This document shows positions 7,809 to 21,022 of a stretch of DNA of 64,000 bases, one piece after another (the first letter of the stretch is position 1; every line of letters starts with the position of its first letter). The translations under genes were made by a program, and so were the position numbers. The stretch covers positions 806,001 through 870,000 of the forward strand of contig NZ_CP037422.1 of assembly GCF_007748175.1 (NCBI RefSeq), written 5' to 3'. Below the pieces are notes generated by a model. That model saw nothing but the letters and a program-made list of their open reading frames with translations. It did no database searches and was not told where the DNA came from. This DNA comes from Gimesia aquarii (GTDB lineage Bacteria; Planctomycetota; Planctomycetia; Planctomycetales; Planctomycetaceae).

Positions 7809-9842
7809 ATGATACGACTTCCAAACCTAATCATGTTGCTGTGTTACTTGCTTTGCACCGGCGCGATCGAGGCATGCCAGTCCGACGGCAAAAACACAAC
7901 TAAAGAGAAACTCGCCGGAGTGAAGGAACCGGATCCGAACAGTTTGGACGGTTCATGGGTGCAAGTGTCTCTAGATCAAGTACCGCCATGGCTGGCGGGT
8001 AAGGCTAAGGCGACATCGCTGCGGCCGCGATTCCGAGTGTGGTATTTCGTGAACGGTCAATTGACCATTGAGTACAAAGATAGAGGCTGGGAGGTCGGAC
8101 GCTACCAGCTGATCAATGGCAAAGGCTACAATGAAATCGATCTGAACGCCAATAGTTTTGACAACCCCTCTACTGCTCTCAACCCGGGACTGAAAACAGG
8201 ATTGCTCAAAGGCATCTATCAGGTGGAGAGCGATTCATTGAAGCTCAGTCTGGCGACACGCCATAACGCACCTCGTCCCACCAGGTTTCTCGCGAAGAAG
8301 GGTTCAAACTCTCTCATGTTCGAGTTTCGACGGGGGGCACCACTCAAAAACTCTTCGGAATCTGCGGCTGATCTCAAAAAACTGCAAGGGACCTGGCGGG
8401 TCACTGAATTGCGAGAAGCTGGCATTCTTCGACAGAAATCGAAAACGTGGCGATGGATCATTGTTGGCGACCAGATCAAATGGATGAGCGGAAAGTCTCC
8501 GCGAGAAACGCCAATCTTCAAACTGAACGCCAACCGCAATCCCAAACAGATTTTTATGGCGCACCCGAACAGTAACTATCAAAACTTGTTAGTCACTGGA
8601 ATCTATAAGCTTGATGACAAAAATCTAGAGCTTTGTCTTAATCTCGGCGCTCCTGGTTATAAATTTGAATTCAAGATGCCCAAGGAATTTTCGTCAACAG
8701 GTTCAAATACACTAGTCCACGTTAAACTCGAACGAGAGACACATGGCTCACCGGCTGTTCCTTTTGACATTTCCAGCGAGCAACTTACCGCGCCGCAGCA
8801 TCACGCCAAACAAATTCAAGGAACGTGGCGGATCATCGATGAAACGAGGTGGGGAACGAAATTCCCCTCAACTCTGGAGCTACGGCCTCAGGTTGTTGTG
8901 ACGGCAGACAAGATTGCTTTTGTGTATGACAAGCAACAGTTGGTTCAGCAATATCGTTATTCACTGGACCCGTCCAACGAGCCGGGACGTATCAAATTAA
9001 ACGAGCTGGCGTTTCCTCAGAACAAGCGAATCAACTCCAGGGGCGGCGACTCCCATTTAGGAATTTATTTGCTATCGGACAAGACGCTCCACCTTGCCTT
9101 TTCCCGCAGTAATAAAAAGCGGCCGAGAGAATTTTTACCCCGAAAATTAAGCCGGACGTTCGTACTCGAACGCGTTGTACCCGCGGAAACGTCAGCTGGC
9201 ACCGGGAATCTCCTTCAGCAGAGAACAGCCGACATGACGCGAAGCCGAAAGAATTTGACTCGGTTGGGTCTTGCAACATATGAATTTTTCGAAGTTCATA
9301 AACGTTTACCGTCCGCCGCGATTGTGAACAAGAAAGGCCAGTCAACTCTCAGTTGGCGAGTTGCATTGCTCCCGTACCTCGGACTCGCCGATTTGCACAA
9401 ACAATTTAAGCTCGATGAACCTTGGAATAGTCCGCACAACAAGGCATTACTGTCGAAGATGCCGGATGTCTACTCGCCAGTGGGAGTGAAGACGAAAGAA
9501 CCCTTTCAGACGTTCTACCAAGTCTTCGTTGGCAAAGGGACGCCGTTTGAGAGCTCACAGGGACTCCGGCTGAGTTCGATCAAAGACGGAGTTTCATCCA
9601 CATTGCTTATTGTCGAGGCTGGAGAACCTGTTCTTTGGACAAAACCAGTCGACCTCGCGTTCGATCCTGAAAAACCACTCCCAAAGCTTGGGGGGCTCTT
9701 TCAAGACCGAGTACATGCCGTGTTCCTCGATGCTTCAGTTCGAGCAATCAAGCAACCGTTCGATGAATCACTGTTTCGTCTGGCTATCACATACGATGAT
9801 CTTCAACCACTAGATTTGAAACATCTGACTCAAGGCAAATGA
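7809..9842 (+). CDS. Exported protein: three TIGR03067-like domains plus a DUF1559-like C-terminus
   Basis: 677 residues from the ATG at 7809, which begins a signal sequence (MIRLPNLIMLLCYLLCTG); an upstream in-frame start at 7695 would bury it. Three repeats of ~120 residues follow, starting 'LDGSWVQV', 'LQGTWRVT' and 'IQGTWRII', the hallmark of planctomycete TIGR03067 beta-barrel-like domains. The last ~200 residues ('RSRKNLTRLGLATYEF...SWRVALLPYLGLADL...VHAVFLDASVRAI') match the C-terminal part of DUF1559 (H-X9-DG) proteins, without the pilin-like N-terminal helix. The role is unknown; it is probably at the cell surface or in the periplasm. A single gene, not in an operon. Confidence 0.8.
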   Translation: MIRLPNLIMLLCYLLCTGAIEACQSDGKNTTKEKLAGVKEPDPNSLDGSWVQVSLDQVPPWLAGKAKATSLRPRFRVWYFVNGQLTIEYKDRGWEVGRYQLINGKGYNEIDLNANSFDNPSTALNPGLKTGLLKGIYQVESDSLKLSLATRHNAPRPTRFLAKKGSNSLMFEFRRGAPLKNSSESAADLKKLQGTWRVTELREAGILRQKSKTWRWIIVGDQIKWMSGKSPRETPIFKLNANRNPKQIFMAHPNSNYQNLLVTGIYKLDDKNLELCLNLGAPGYKFEFKMPKEFSSTGSNTLVHVKLERETHGSPAVPFDISSEQLTAPQHHAKQIQGTWRIIDETRWGTKFPSTLELRPQVVVTADKIAFVYDKQQLVQQYRYSLDPSNEPGRIKLNELAFPQNKRINSRGGDSHLGIYLLSDKTLHLAFSRSNKKRPREFLPRKLSRTFVLERVVPAETSAGTGNLLQQRTADMTRSRKNLTRLGLATYEFFEVHKRLPSAAIVNKKGQSTLSWRVALLPYLGLADLHKQFKLDEPWNSPHNKALLSKMPDVYSPVGVKTKEPFQTFYQVFVGKGTPFESSQGLRLSSIKDGVSSTLLIVEAGEPVLWTKPVDLAFDPEKPLPKLGGLFQDRVHAVFLDASVRAIKQPFDESLFRLAITYDDLQPLDLKHLTQGK

Positions 9843-10166
9843 GAGGGCAAGAAATGGGTGCAATCTCTGCCAGGCAGTGGTTACGTGGTGATTTTGCCTC
9901 TGCTATTTGGATATCAGCAGTGAAAATGAGACTTAGAACAAACCATTGATTGAGTGTTTATGCCCCGCTGAAACGACACTTCAGATATAAAAAGGTGTCA
10001 GGAATGCTCTGTAGAAAACCTACTCTTATTTGCTATTTCCGTAATTAATAAGTCATGATACACCATATTGCATGATACAGACAAGCAAATCTCCACGGAT
10101 GGTACTGGCGACTGCTTACAAGATTGCAAAGCAATCGCTTCCTGAATACGCACACCGCTGGAAATT
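9843..10166. other. Intergenic with REP-like motif and a dispersed repeat
   Basis: Holds the motif aaaaaggtgtcagg (9989-10002) and the first copy of a 154-bp repeat (10006-10159). No coding frame is convincing. Confidence 0.6.
10006..10159 (+). repeat. 154-bp dispersed repeat, copy A
   Basis: Closely similar to 30165-30317, starting 'gtagaaaacct' and ending 'gaatacgcacaccgct'. It contains an imperfect hairpin with arms GCGACTGCTT and AAGCAATCGC (about 10109-10140). Both copies directly follow a REP-like motif. Confidence 0.8.
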
Positions 10167-10900
10167 AAAAGGGGTCAGGTCTCTTTTCTGGGTCTTCCTC
10201 GGGGGCGTGTTGTGCTTTCGAGGGATAATCGTATGGCTGTGTTGCTGGTCCATTTGTCATCGCCGAAGGGTGTTCCGCGAGTGATGCATTTTCTGACGGC
10301 AGCCAGTTCGGCGTCCGTTTGTGGTTTGTTAACCAGTGACCGCCATTGGCGTGGTAGCGGTGGATTTTTGAGCTTTGTCAGCCACGCGAGCGTATCTCCC
10401 TTTTGTTGTCGTGCCCAGGCGGAGCCATACTCCCACTCCTCGGCACGTTTGACCAAATTCGCTCGCAGCGGGTTGCGTTCGACATAACGCATCACTGTCA
10501 GCAAATGGTCGTCTGACTGAATTGGGAACGATTTAAATCGTCCCTGATACAAGTGACCGCTTCCCCCGGTTGAATAGTGCGCGTGCCAGCGCATGGTATG
10601 GGTGACGGTGAGTCGTTGAAAGAATTCCGTCAATTGGGTATCTGTCTGGGGGCGTACCACAAAGTGCCAGTGGTTAGGCATTACGGACATGGCATAGATC
10701 GGTAGCGGTATCTTTGCCCACGTTTCCTCAACGACCCGCATGAAAGCAGCATAATCGTCCGGCTTCTCGAACAGCGTCATCTGCGCCACAGAGCGATTGA
10801 GCACATGAAACACTTCACCGGCAGGACAAATTCGTTTGGTACGGGGCATACAAGGAGTATAACAGAATACAGCCAGGAATAAAAGAGACCTGACCCCTTT
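10167..10900 (-). mobile_element. RAYT element 1 with terminal inverted repeats
   Basis: The outer ends are aaaggggtcaggtctctttt (left) and the inverted aaaagagacctgacccctt (10880-10898), enclosing a single transposase gene. It is almost identical to element 2 at 17659-18395. A run of partial 'ctgacccctttattctcctc' copies follows to about 10940. Confidence 0.85.
10175..10849 (-). CDS. REP-associated tyrosine transposase (RAYT), copy 1
   Basis: 224 residues, Y1/HUH transposase of the TnpA-REP type. The HUH motif 'MPNHWH' is at about residues 57-62, and the tyrosine in 'VMRYVERNPLRA' is the likely nucleophile. The C-terminus is basic (RPRGRPRKE). Such enzymes nick single-stranded DNA at REP hairpins and are thought to spread them; the many REP-like motifs in the window fit. 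The start at 10849 is preceded by AAGGAG. The first ~110 bp of the gene's 3' end differ at seven positions from copy 2, while the rest looks identical. Confidence 0.93.
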   Translation of the reverse strand: MPRTKRICPAGEVFHVLNRSVAQMTLFEKPDDYAAFMRVVEETWAKIPLPIYAMSVMPNHWHFVVRPQTDTQLTEFFQRLTVTHTMRWHAHYSTGGSGHLYQGRFKSFPIQSDDHLLTVMRYVERNPLRANLVKRAEEWEYGSAWARQQKGDTLAWLTKLKNPPLPRQWRSLVNKPQTDAELAAVRKCITRGTPFGDDKWTSNTAIRLSLESTTRPRGRPRKET

Positions 10901-10976
10901 ATTCTCCTCCCTTTATTCTCCTCTGACCCCTTTATTCTCCTCGAAGTGAACCCCGCGAGCAGGCTGCTATAAGTAG

Positions 10977-12392
10977 TTAGTGGGCGTCTGTTTTGTCCTG
11001 CCCCGCGAGACCCAGCCGGCTCAGCATCGGCCCGATGGTCAGCCCGCCGACGAGGATCGAGAAGGCGACGACGACGTAGGTCATGGTCAGGACGAGTTCG
11101 CCGACGTTGTCATACTGCGATTGCTGGGCGTGGATTTCTTCCTTGAGCGATAGCGCGAGTGCAACACTGATCCCGCCGCGCAGGCCGCCCCAGGTCATGA
11201 TCTTGATCGCGTGCGGTGTGAATTCCCGGCCGGTCGCCTTCTTCAAGACGGTCACCACCGTGCCAACGGACAGGAACCTCGCCAGCAGCGCAGCAGGGAT
11301 TGCCAGAGCCCCGGCCAGCAGATACTGCCCCTCGAACGACAGCACCAGGACCTCCAGCCCGATCAGCACAAACAGCACCGCGTTCAGAAGTTCGTCCACC
11401 AACTCCCAGAACGTGTCCAGGTGCTCGCGCGTTTTGTCAGACATCGCCAGCGTTCGGCCATGGTTACCCAGGATCAGCCCCGCGACCACCATCGCCAACG
11501 GCCCGGATAGGTGCAGCTTCATCGCCAGCGCATACCCGCCCGTCACCACCGCCAGCGAAAGCAAAATCTCCGTCGCGTAGTGATCAATTGATCGCAACAG
11601 AAAGAACGCGAGCAGCCCCAGCACAAAGCCCAACGCAATCCCGCCGCCGGCTTCGAGGGCGAAGAGCCTGGCGACGTCGCTTGCGTTCATCTCTGTTACT
11701 TCTCTGTTTGCTGGAACCTCGTGCGGATGTTCTTGTTCGCGCTGTTCAACGGTGCGATTGGGCTCTTCCTTGTTCGTTAGGTCTTCAGGTGACTCGCCAT
11801 GCCCGCCCAAACCCGCGATGCCCAGGAGCGCAATAAACACTACCACGCCCACGCCATCGTTAAACAGCGACTCGCCCGCGACCTTGGTCTCCAGCGACTT
11901 GGGTGCGCCGAGGCTCTTGAAGATCCCCAAGACCGCGATCGGATCGGTTGGAGCGACGATCGAACCGAAGATCAGGCAATAGATGAAGCGGACCTTGATG
12001 CCGAGCCAGCCGGTGATGACGTAGGTGAGCCCGCCGACGATGAACGTCGTGGCGAGGACGCCGATGGTTGCGAGCAGGACGATGACCGCGGTTTGTTTCT
12101 TGAGGTCGTTGAGGTTGACATGCAACGCCCCGGCAAAGAGCAGGTAGCCGAGCATGCCCTGCATCAGCGTCTGGTCGAAGTCGATGGAGCCGATGAGCGT
12201 TTCGGCCGAGGTGAGCACGTCCGTCCCCGGTACGATCCAATCAATTAACAGCAGCGCGACCGCGTGCAGCATAGCCAGCAGCATCAAGCCTACCGTCGTC
12301 GGCAGCTTGAGCAGTTTGTGGTTAATGAATGCGAAGGCCGCTGCGAGGGCCACGAGGATGCCAGCGATATCGAAGAAGCTCATAGCCATCAT
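10977..12392 (-). CDS. CPA1-family Na+/H+ antiporter (NhaP-like)
   Basis: About 471 residues from the ATG at 12392 (the start of the first membrane helix, [16 protein letters not shown]); the open frame extends to 12530 but the added part is not hydrophobic. About 12 membrane helices. Conserved motifs are 'APTDPIAV' and '[14 protein letters not shown]', holding the ion-binding Asp residues, plus '[15 protein letters not shown]' near the end. It would exchange Na+ or K+ for protons in the cytoplasmic membrane. A charged, Glu/His-rich loop interrupts the middle. Base composition is visibly GC-richer than all its neighbours, and a tRNA fragment lies upstream, so horizontal acquisition is likely. 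Confidence 0.9.
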   Translation of the reverse strand: MMAMSFFDIAGILVALAAAFAFINHKLLKLPTTVGLMLLAMLHAVALLLIDWIVPGTDVLTSAETLIGSIDFDQTLMQGMLGYLLFAGALHVNLNDLKKQTAVIVLLATIGVLATTFIVGGLTYVITGWLGIKVRFIYCLIFGSIVAPTDPIAVLGIFKSLGAPKSLETKVAGESLFNDGVGVVVFIALLGIAGLGGHGESPEDLTNKEEPNRTVEQREQEHPHEVPANREVTEMNASDVARLFALEAGGGIALGFVLGLLAFFLLRSIDHYATEILLSLAVVTGGYALAMKLHLSGPLAMVVAGLILGNHGRTLAMSDKTREHLDTFWELVDELLNAVLFVLIGLEVLVLSFEGQYLLAGALAIPAALLARFLSVGTVVTVLKKATGREFTPHAIKIMTWGGLRGGISVALALSLKEEIHAQQSQYDNVGELVLTMTYVVVAFSILVGGLTIGPMLSRLGLAGQDKTDAH

Positions 12393-12642
12393 TAGTCTTA
12401 CTTTGCCCGGAAGAAAAGGGGCAGGCCTTTGTTGCGAGGGGTAATCGTCTACCAGAACCACCTCGTGCTGACGAAGCGGGAGGGCTATACCATGCCCTGA
12501 ATCCCTCCCCAACTTAACATCGCGCCTCACCCGTGTCTAACGAGTGGTGATTTATTTCTGTTTTTTCTTCTGCCCGCTGCTGGAGACCGCGAATCGGTCC
12601 CCGTCTAGTCGTTTTTCAGCGGCGAACGCTAGTTCTGCGTAG

Positions 12643-12691
12643 CCCCCCGGTTCCGAAGACCGGTGCTCTAACCAGCTGAGCTAACACAGGC
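12643..12691 (-). pseudogene. 5' fragment of a tRNA-Arg(UCG)
   Basis: The minus strand reads GCCTGTGTTAGCTCAGCTGG and continues through a complete D arm and an anticodon arm (CCGGT-CTTCGGA-ACCGG, anticodon TCG). No T arm or matching 3' acceptor strand follows; homology ends at about 12643. A broken tRNA beside a GC-rich imported gene is typical of an integration scar. Confidence 0.7.
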
Positions 12692-12990
12692 GTATTTTCC
12701 AACAGACACCTTTATTTGAGACCAAACAGTAAAACGACTTATTTTGCTGAGACGTTGTGTTCGATTAGCAGTGAAACAAAATCAAAACTGCTCTCACATA
12801 ACATATGACAAATTTTGTTCGCTAAACTCGTCAATTACCGGACAGTAAGCTCAAAGGACCCAATTCGCGGACTCCATACGTGTGCGTGAAAGCCATATGT
12901 ATTCACGGATTCATCGCTCAACCGGAAAACTCTGGTCAGAAACGCTCCTGGAGTATTAGATAAAACCAACGTTTCTCGGCATCATTCCTG
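12692..12990. other. Intergenic, nothing recognised
   Basis: AT-rich spacer between the tRNA fragment and the second 193-bp repeat. No coding frame, hairpin or repeat was noticed. Confidence 0.5.
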
Positions 12991-13179
12991 GTTGCGTTTT
13001 CTATTTTCAATATCAGCAAGTAATTGATGTAAACAGAAAGTAAGAATAAAGTTACATATTGAAAATCTAGCTTTGCTTAGTATCATGTACAGCATTCTGG
13101 CATTATGTCCAGAATCTATGTGTGATATGGAGCCGCTGGGGCATCATATCAGAACAAGGCCGTGCAGGTTAATAACAAG

Positions 13180-13183
<4 letters not shown>
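12991..13183 (+). repeat. 193-bp repeat, copy 2: attI-like region
   Basis: Gapless match to 6028-6220. It ends in AATAACAAG|TTATGCC, two inverted core boxes around a G|TT junction, and precedes a pentein gene and an attC-like site. The integrase-like stub beyond the left end of copy 1 is absent here; similarity stops at 12991. Confidence 0.75.
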
Positions 13184-14783
<1,600 letters not shown>

Positions 14784-14957
14784 AATAAACTCATTTGTTT
14801 CTTCAGACGTCCTGTAATTCGACCCATTTTCGGGAGAAGTTTTACGATACCCGATTCGCGTGATCGCGTAAACGGTATACCCGAAATTCCACGTCCGCTA
14901 TTCGGGATCGCTTTCAATTGCCCTGCGCGGGCGGGATGTGCCTTGAGACCACTTGGG

Positions 14958-16487
14958 CTATGCGTCACGATCGCCCGGCAAGGCCGATTGATAGAAATTC
15001 CGCATTTGCGCGTGAAATTCGATGCGTGACTCGTCCCAACTATAGAACATATGACCGCCGTCGAAATTCCGGCAGGTCAAATTCGATTTCTGCTCGTCGG
15101 TAAGTTTCATCAGTTTCGTTAGTCGCTGACTGCCGAAGTAAGGCGTGATGAGGTCAAAGCGGCCATGCGTGATAGACACCTTCATGTGCTCATTGAGGCT
15201 CATTCCGTATCGCAGATCATCCATAGCACCAACCTGTCGTACAAAGAAGTGCCGATTGCTCTTGTCTTTCCACTTCTCGTTCACCTGCATACTTAGCAAG
15301 CGGTAATCGAGTTCAGTTTCCACTTTAAGGTTGGTCCGCAAGTGATGATTGATGGCGCCGGTAAAAAGACGGTCGATGGAAAACAGTGTCGGGTCTGGCC
15401 CTTCATAGCCATTGCGATCCGGGAAGGGGTCCACGGTCGTCACAGAGGCATCGTACCGACCGCATAATCGTCGCTCGCCACGCAGCAGTTCGCGGCTGAA
15501 CATTGTCGCACTGATCCGGCCGCCTGCTCGCTCAAGCACGGTCGCCGACAGCCCTGTCAGTGCGGACATTCGCCCAACGATCAACGCCAGTTCATCTGCG
15601 GGTAGTGCCTCACCCTGTGCCAGCCACCGCACCAGCTCGTTGTTGGCGAATGTTTCTCCCTGGCTCTGAATGTCATCATTGCCCAGATCCTCCGTGCGAC
15701 CGTGATGATGTGCGGCCGCGACCAGCGACGGAAACAGTTCAACCCAGTACGCCAGGTTGTAGTCTGAATCAAGAAGTGCATCGAGTTCGATCGCAGGTGA
15801 AATCAGCAGCGCGCCGCACAAGCCCACGCCATGCTTCTCCTGCAACCTCCGCGCCATCCTGGCCACTCGAAATCCGCCGTAGCTCTCTCCCGCAATGAAC
15901 AGAGGCGACGTCCAGCGATGATACTTTGAGAGAAATCGACAGATAAATTCGCCCAGCGCATCGAGGTCTTTCTCGATTTCCCAGAACTCGGGATTCTCTT
16001 CCGGTTCTGATTCGGCGGACTTTTCCTTGCTGCCGTCCGCATTCTTGTTTGCGCCCGGTTCCTTCAGTGCCCGACTGAATCCCGTTCCCACGGGGTCAAT
16101 GAACACCAGGTCGGTAAATGACAGCCAAGTTTCTTGATTGTCCACCACCTGCGTCGGCGGTTCTGGCAGCGATCCCATTTTTCCGAACACCACTCGCTTT
16201 GGCCCCAGGGCTCCCATGTGCAGATAAGCTGATGCCGCCCCTGGACCGCCGTTGAAAACAAAAGTCAATGGACGGGTACAATCCTGTGGTTCGGCGATGT
16301 ACGCAGTGTAAAACAGGTGTGCTACAGGCTTGTGGATCTTTCGCAAGCTAATCCAGTCCGCAACCGCCTTGTAGGCAAGTGGCCCGCTGGGGAGTTGCAG
16401 TGTGTGCTCAGTAGTGGCGGCATACTTGGGGAAATCGCATTCAGCGTTCGACAGGTTACCGACCTCTTCCTGATTCGTGTTGCTCAT
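14958..16487 (-). CDS. Serine carboxypeptidase-like protein (peptidase family S10)
   Basis: 509 residues, alpha/beta hydrolase fold. Motifs: 'NGGPGAASAYLHM' (oxyanion loop), 'GESYGG' with the nucleophilic Ser near residue 200, Asp in 'GRFDLITPY' and His in 'GGHMFYSW'. S10 enzymes release C-terminal residues from peptides at acid pH. No signal peptide is visible, unusual for the family, so it may act in the cytoplasm or be exported another way. Stand-alone gene, transcribed toward the pentein cassette. Confidence 0.88.
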   Translation of the reverse strand: MSNTNQEEVGNLSNAECDFPKYAATTEHTLQLPSGPLAYKAVADWISLRKIHKPVAHLFYTAYIAEPQDCTRPLTFVFNGGPGAASAYLHMGALGPKRVVFGKMGSLPEPPTQVVDNQETWLSFTDLVFIDPVGTGFSRALKEPGANKNADGSKEKSAESEPEENPEFWEIEKDLDALGEFICRFLSKYHRWTSPLFIAGESYGGFRVARMARRLQEKHGVGLCGALLISPAIELDALLDSDYNLAYWVELFPSLVAAAHHHGRTEDLGNDDIQSQGETFANNELVRWLAQGEALPADELALIVGRMSALTGLSATVLERAGGRISATMFSRELLRGERRLCGRYDASVTTVDPFPDRNGYEGPDPTLFSIDRLFTGAINHHLRTNLKVETELDYRLLSMQVNEKWKDKSNRHFFVRQVGAMDDLRYGMSLNEHMKVSITHGRFDLITPYFGSQRLTKLMKLTDEQKSNLTCRNFDGGHMFYSWDESRIEFHAQMRNFYQSALPGDRDA

Positions 16488-17027
16488 CTTGGATCCTCTG
16501 ATTCAATCTGACGTGCCCCGGTGAATGACACCAATCACAAGACTTCGTGTTCGATTGTGACAACCTCTTTTTTGTTTGTCTACCGCTGCGGACCGGGTAG
16601 CAGACGGAAATGCGATGGCTAAAACGAAAAGTGTCATTTACCCATACGTTTTACGAATCGTTTCAAAAAACCACCCATTTCGCAAAATCGAATACATCAA
16701 AGATGTATCTGCTGCTGTATATCAACGGCGAGCGCTTTCTCCGATTTCGAACGCTGCTCAGATCGAAGGCAAGATCGAATTCCTGCGAAACTCATCGAAT
16801 GCAGGACAGCAAACGAAAACGAACGTTTTTGGGATTTGTGGCTGCCTTCAAAGTGCGTTGGACGATGAATCCGACGCACTTTCGGCTTTTACGTAAAGTG
16901 CGTCGATCTTTTCCACCTCTGCAGTTTAGCACGTTGCCATTGTGGGGACGGTTTGTCCAGCCGCTGTTTCTTAGACGAGTCGTAAATCTGCATTCAGACA
17001 ATATTCCTTCGGCGACTTTGAAAAAGA
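16488..17027. other. Non-coding stretch, probably decayed
   Basis: Long open frames occur on the plus strand (e.g. 16610-17293), but their translations are rich in Arg, Ser and His with no family pattern. The right part adjoins the broken SRPBCC gene and may be its unrecognisable 3' end. Confidence 0.45.
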
Positions 17028-17166
17028 TCACTGCACGGTTGCGTTTGGAGTGTGCCATTCATCGGTGGCCGCATTCCACTGCACGATGTCAGCTGGTGTC
17101 GTCCACGCACGCCACGTCGCGTCGATGGGAACATTCACCGTGGTTTCAAATCGTGATCTTCAAAGG
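17028..17166 (-). pseudogene. Broken SRPBCC/AHSA1-domain gene (5' fragment with frameshift)
   Basis: The minus strand encodes 'ETTVNVPIDATWRAWTTP' followed by 'ADIVQWNAATDEWHTP', the opening of the AHSA1-like SRPBCC fold. One extra T near 17154 breaks the frame from the expected start (KITIETTV), and a stop follows ~43 codons later. The rest of the domain is missing. It lies directly downstream of the DUF1801-type gene on the same strand, a pairing seen in other bacteria. Confidence 0.7.
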
Positions 17167-17213
17167 CTCGATCCTTCAGAGACAACCAAGTATTTCAAAT
17201 ACTGATCAACGCT

Positions 17214-17627
17214 TCAATCCTTCAAGCGGACCAACTTTCCTTTTCGCTTGGCCACATTCTTATAGTCCCATTGAATGGTCTTCGATTTCTTGATCCATCT
17301 CTTCATGTCTTTCAGATTGATCTGGTCAGGATGCGTGAAGATGATTGAAGCATCTTTGAATTTCCCAGTGCCGGGATTCAATTTGTCTTCGTCGAAACTC
17401 GCCCCACTCCAGAACATGAGCCGAATTCCCGCCTTCAGTTTGCTGTATCCGACGATTGGGTTTCCGTTGAGGAACCAGACGGGATGCCGATGCCAAATCT
17501 TGCTCTCAGCTTCGGGAAGCAGGTCGTCAATGGTCGTCGCAAACGTCTCGCAGATCTGCTGCTCTTCGAGTGTTGCTTGATCTTCGTTGAAAGCCTCGAT
17601 GTCAGGGTTCATTTCATTCAGCGACAT
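17214..17627 (-). CDS. DUF1801 (YdhG-like) domain protein
   Basis: 137 residues, small soluble protein. 'LLPEAESKIWHRHPVWFLNGNPIVGY' followed by 'GIRLMFWSGASF' and a C-terminal Lys-rich helix matches DUF1801, related to B. subtilis YdhG, whose function is poorly known. Start at 17627 or the nearby ATG six codons in. RAYT element 2 begins only ~30 bp upstream, so it may have separated the gene from its native promoter. Confidence 0.75.
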   Translation of the reverse strand: MSLNEMNPDIEAFNEDQATLEEQQICETFATTIDDLLPEAESKIWHRHPVWFLNGNPIVGYSKLKAGIRLMFWSGASFDEDKLNPGTGKFKDASIIFTHPDQINLKDMKRWIKKSKTIQWDYKNVAKRKGKLVRLKD

Positions 17628-17658
17628 AACTGTAGGCCAATATTACTATGCAACAGGA

Positions 17659-18395
17659 ATAAAGGGGTCAGGTCTCTTTTCTGGGTCTTCCACGGGGGCG
17701 AATTGTGCTTTCGAGGGACAATCGGATGGCTGTGTTGCTGGTCCATTTGTCATCGCCGAAGGGTGTGCCGCGAGTGATACATTTTCTGACGGCAGCCAGT
17801 TCGGCGTCCGTTTGTGGTTTGTTAACCAGTGACCGCCATTGGCGTGGTAGCGGTGGATTTTTGAGCTTTGTCAGCCACGCGAGCGTATCTCCCTTTTGTT
17901 GTCGTGCCCAGGCGGAGCCATACTCCCACTCCTCGGCACGTTTGACCAAATTCGCTCGCAGCGGGTTGCGTTCGACATAACGCATCACTGTCAGCAAATG
18001 GTCGTCTGACTGAATTGGGAACGATTTAAATCGTCCCTGATACAAGTGACCGCTTCCCCCGGTTGAATAGTGCGCGTGCCAGCGCATGGTATGGGTGACG
18101 GTGAGTCGTTGAAAGAATTCCGTCAATTGGGTATCTGTCTGGGGGCGTACCACAAAGTGCCAGTGGTTAGGCATTACGGACATGGCATAGATCGGTAGCG
18201 GTATCTTTGCCCACGTTTCCTCAACGACCCGCATGAAAGCAGCATAATCGTCCGGCTTCTCGAACAGCGTCATCTGCGCCACAGAGCGATTGAGCACATG
18301 AAACACTTCACCGGCAGGACAAATTCGTTTGGTACGGGGCATACAAGGAGTATAACAGAATACAGCCAGGAATAAAAGAGACCTGACCCCTTTAT
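17659..18395 (-). mobile_element. RAYT element 2 with terminal inverted repeats
   Basis: Ends aataaaggggtcaggtctct at the left and the inverted agagacctgacccctttatt at the right (to 18395). Nearly identical to element 1 over ~735 bp; visible differences fall only in the leftmost ~130 bp. Confidence 0.85.
17668..18342 (-). CDS. REP-associated tyrosine transposase (RAYT), copy 2
   Basis: 224 residues, differing from copy 1 by a single residue (T to I in the C-terminal 'STIRPRGRPRKE' segment). Carries the same HUH (MPNHWH) and Tyr (VMRYVERNP) motifs and the same AAGGAG before the start. Both copies look able to encode active enzyme. Confidence 0.93.
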   Translation of the reverse strand: MPRTKRICPAGEVFHVLNRSVAQMTLFEKPDDYAAFMRVVEETWAKIPLPIYAMSVMPNHWHFVVRPQTDTQLTEFFQRLTVTHTMRWHAHYSTGGSGHLYQGRFKSFPIQSDDHLLTVMRYVERNPLRANLVKRAEEWEYGSAWARQQKGDTLAWLTKLKNPPLPRQWRSLVNKPQTDAELAAVRKCITRGTPFGDDKWTSNTAIRLSLESTIRPRGRPRKET

Positions 18396-18405
18396 TCCCT
18401 CAAAA

Positions 18406-18443
18406 AGACCTACTCCCCTCTAATCGTCGAGGGGAATAGGTCT
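18406..18443 (-). terminator. Intrinsic terminator of katG
   Basis: The inverted repeat AGACCTACTCCCCTC / GAGGGGAATAGGTCT has a 15-bp stem with one mismatch and an 8-base loop. On the minus strand it is followed by TTTTT (complement of 18402-18406). It lies 50 bp after the katG stop. Confidence 0.85.
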
Positions 18444-18492
18444 GACACTTACGTTTTTCTCTTAGCGTTCCTATGATTACGAGCGCTGTAGA

Positions 18493-20958
<2,466 letters not shown>

Positions 20959-21003
20959 TTACGCAGGTCTGACGATATATCTAATGCATTCTGTGTATAT
21001 ATA

Positions 21004-21022
21004 TCATGCATCCCATGCATGA
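21004..21022. promoter_or_regulatory. Perfect palindrome upstream of katG (possible operator)
   Basis: TCATGCAT-CCC-ATGCATGA, 8-bp arms with a 3-bp spacer, about 115 bp upstream of the katG start and overlapping the start of the small plus-strand frame at 21019. No known factor is assigned. Confidence 0.45.

Noticed and set aside
11083-12248. Several long plus-strand open frames opposite the antiporter gene
   Set aside because: Typical antisense shadows of a GC-rich gene; Pro/Arg/Ser-rich translations with no domains, while the minus frame encodes a clear CPA1 antiporter.
16610-17293. 227-codon plus-strand open frame
   Set aside because: Arg/Ser/His-rich translation with no motif; it overlaps the SRPBCC fragment and the end of the DUF1801 gene on the other strand.
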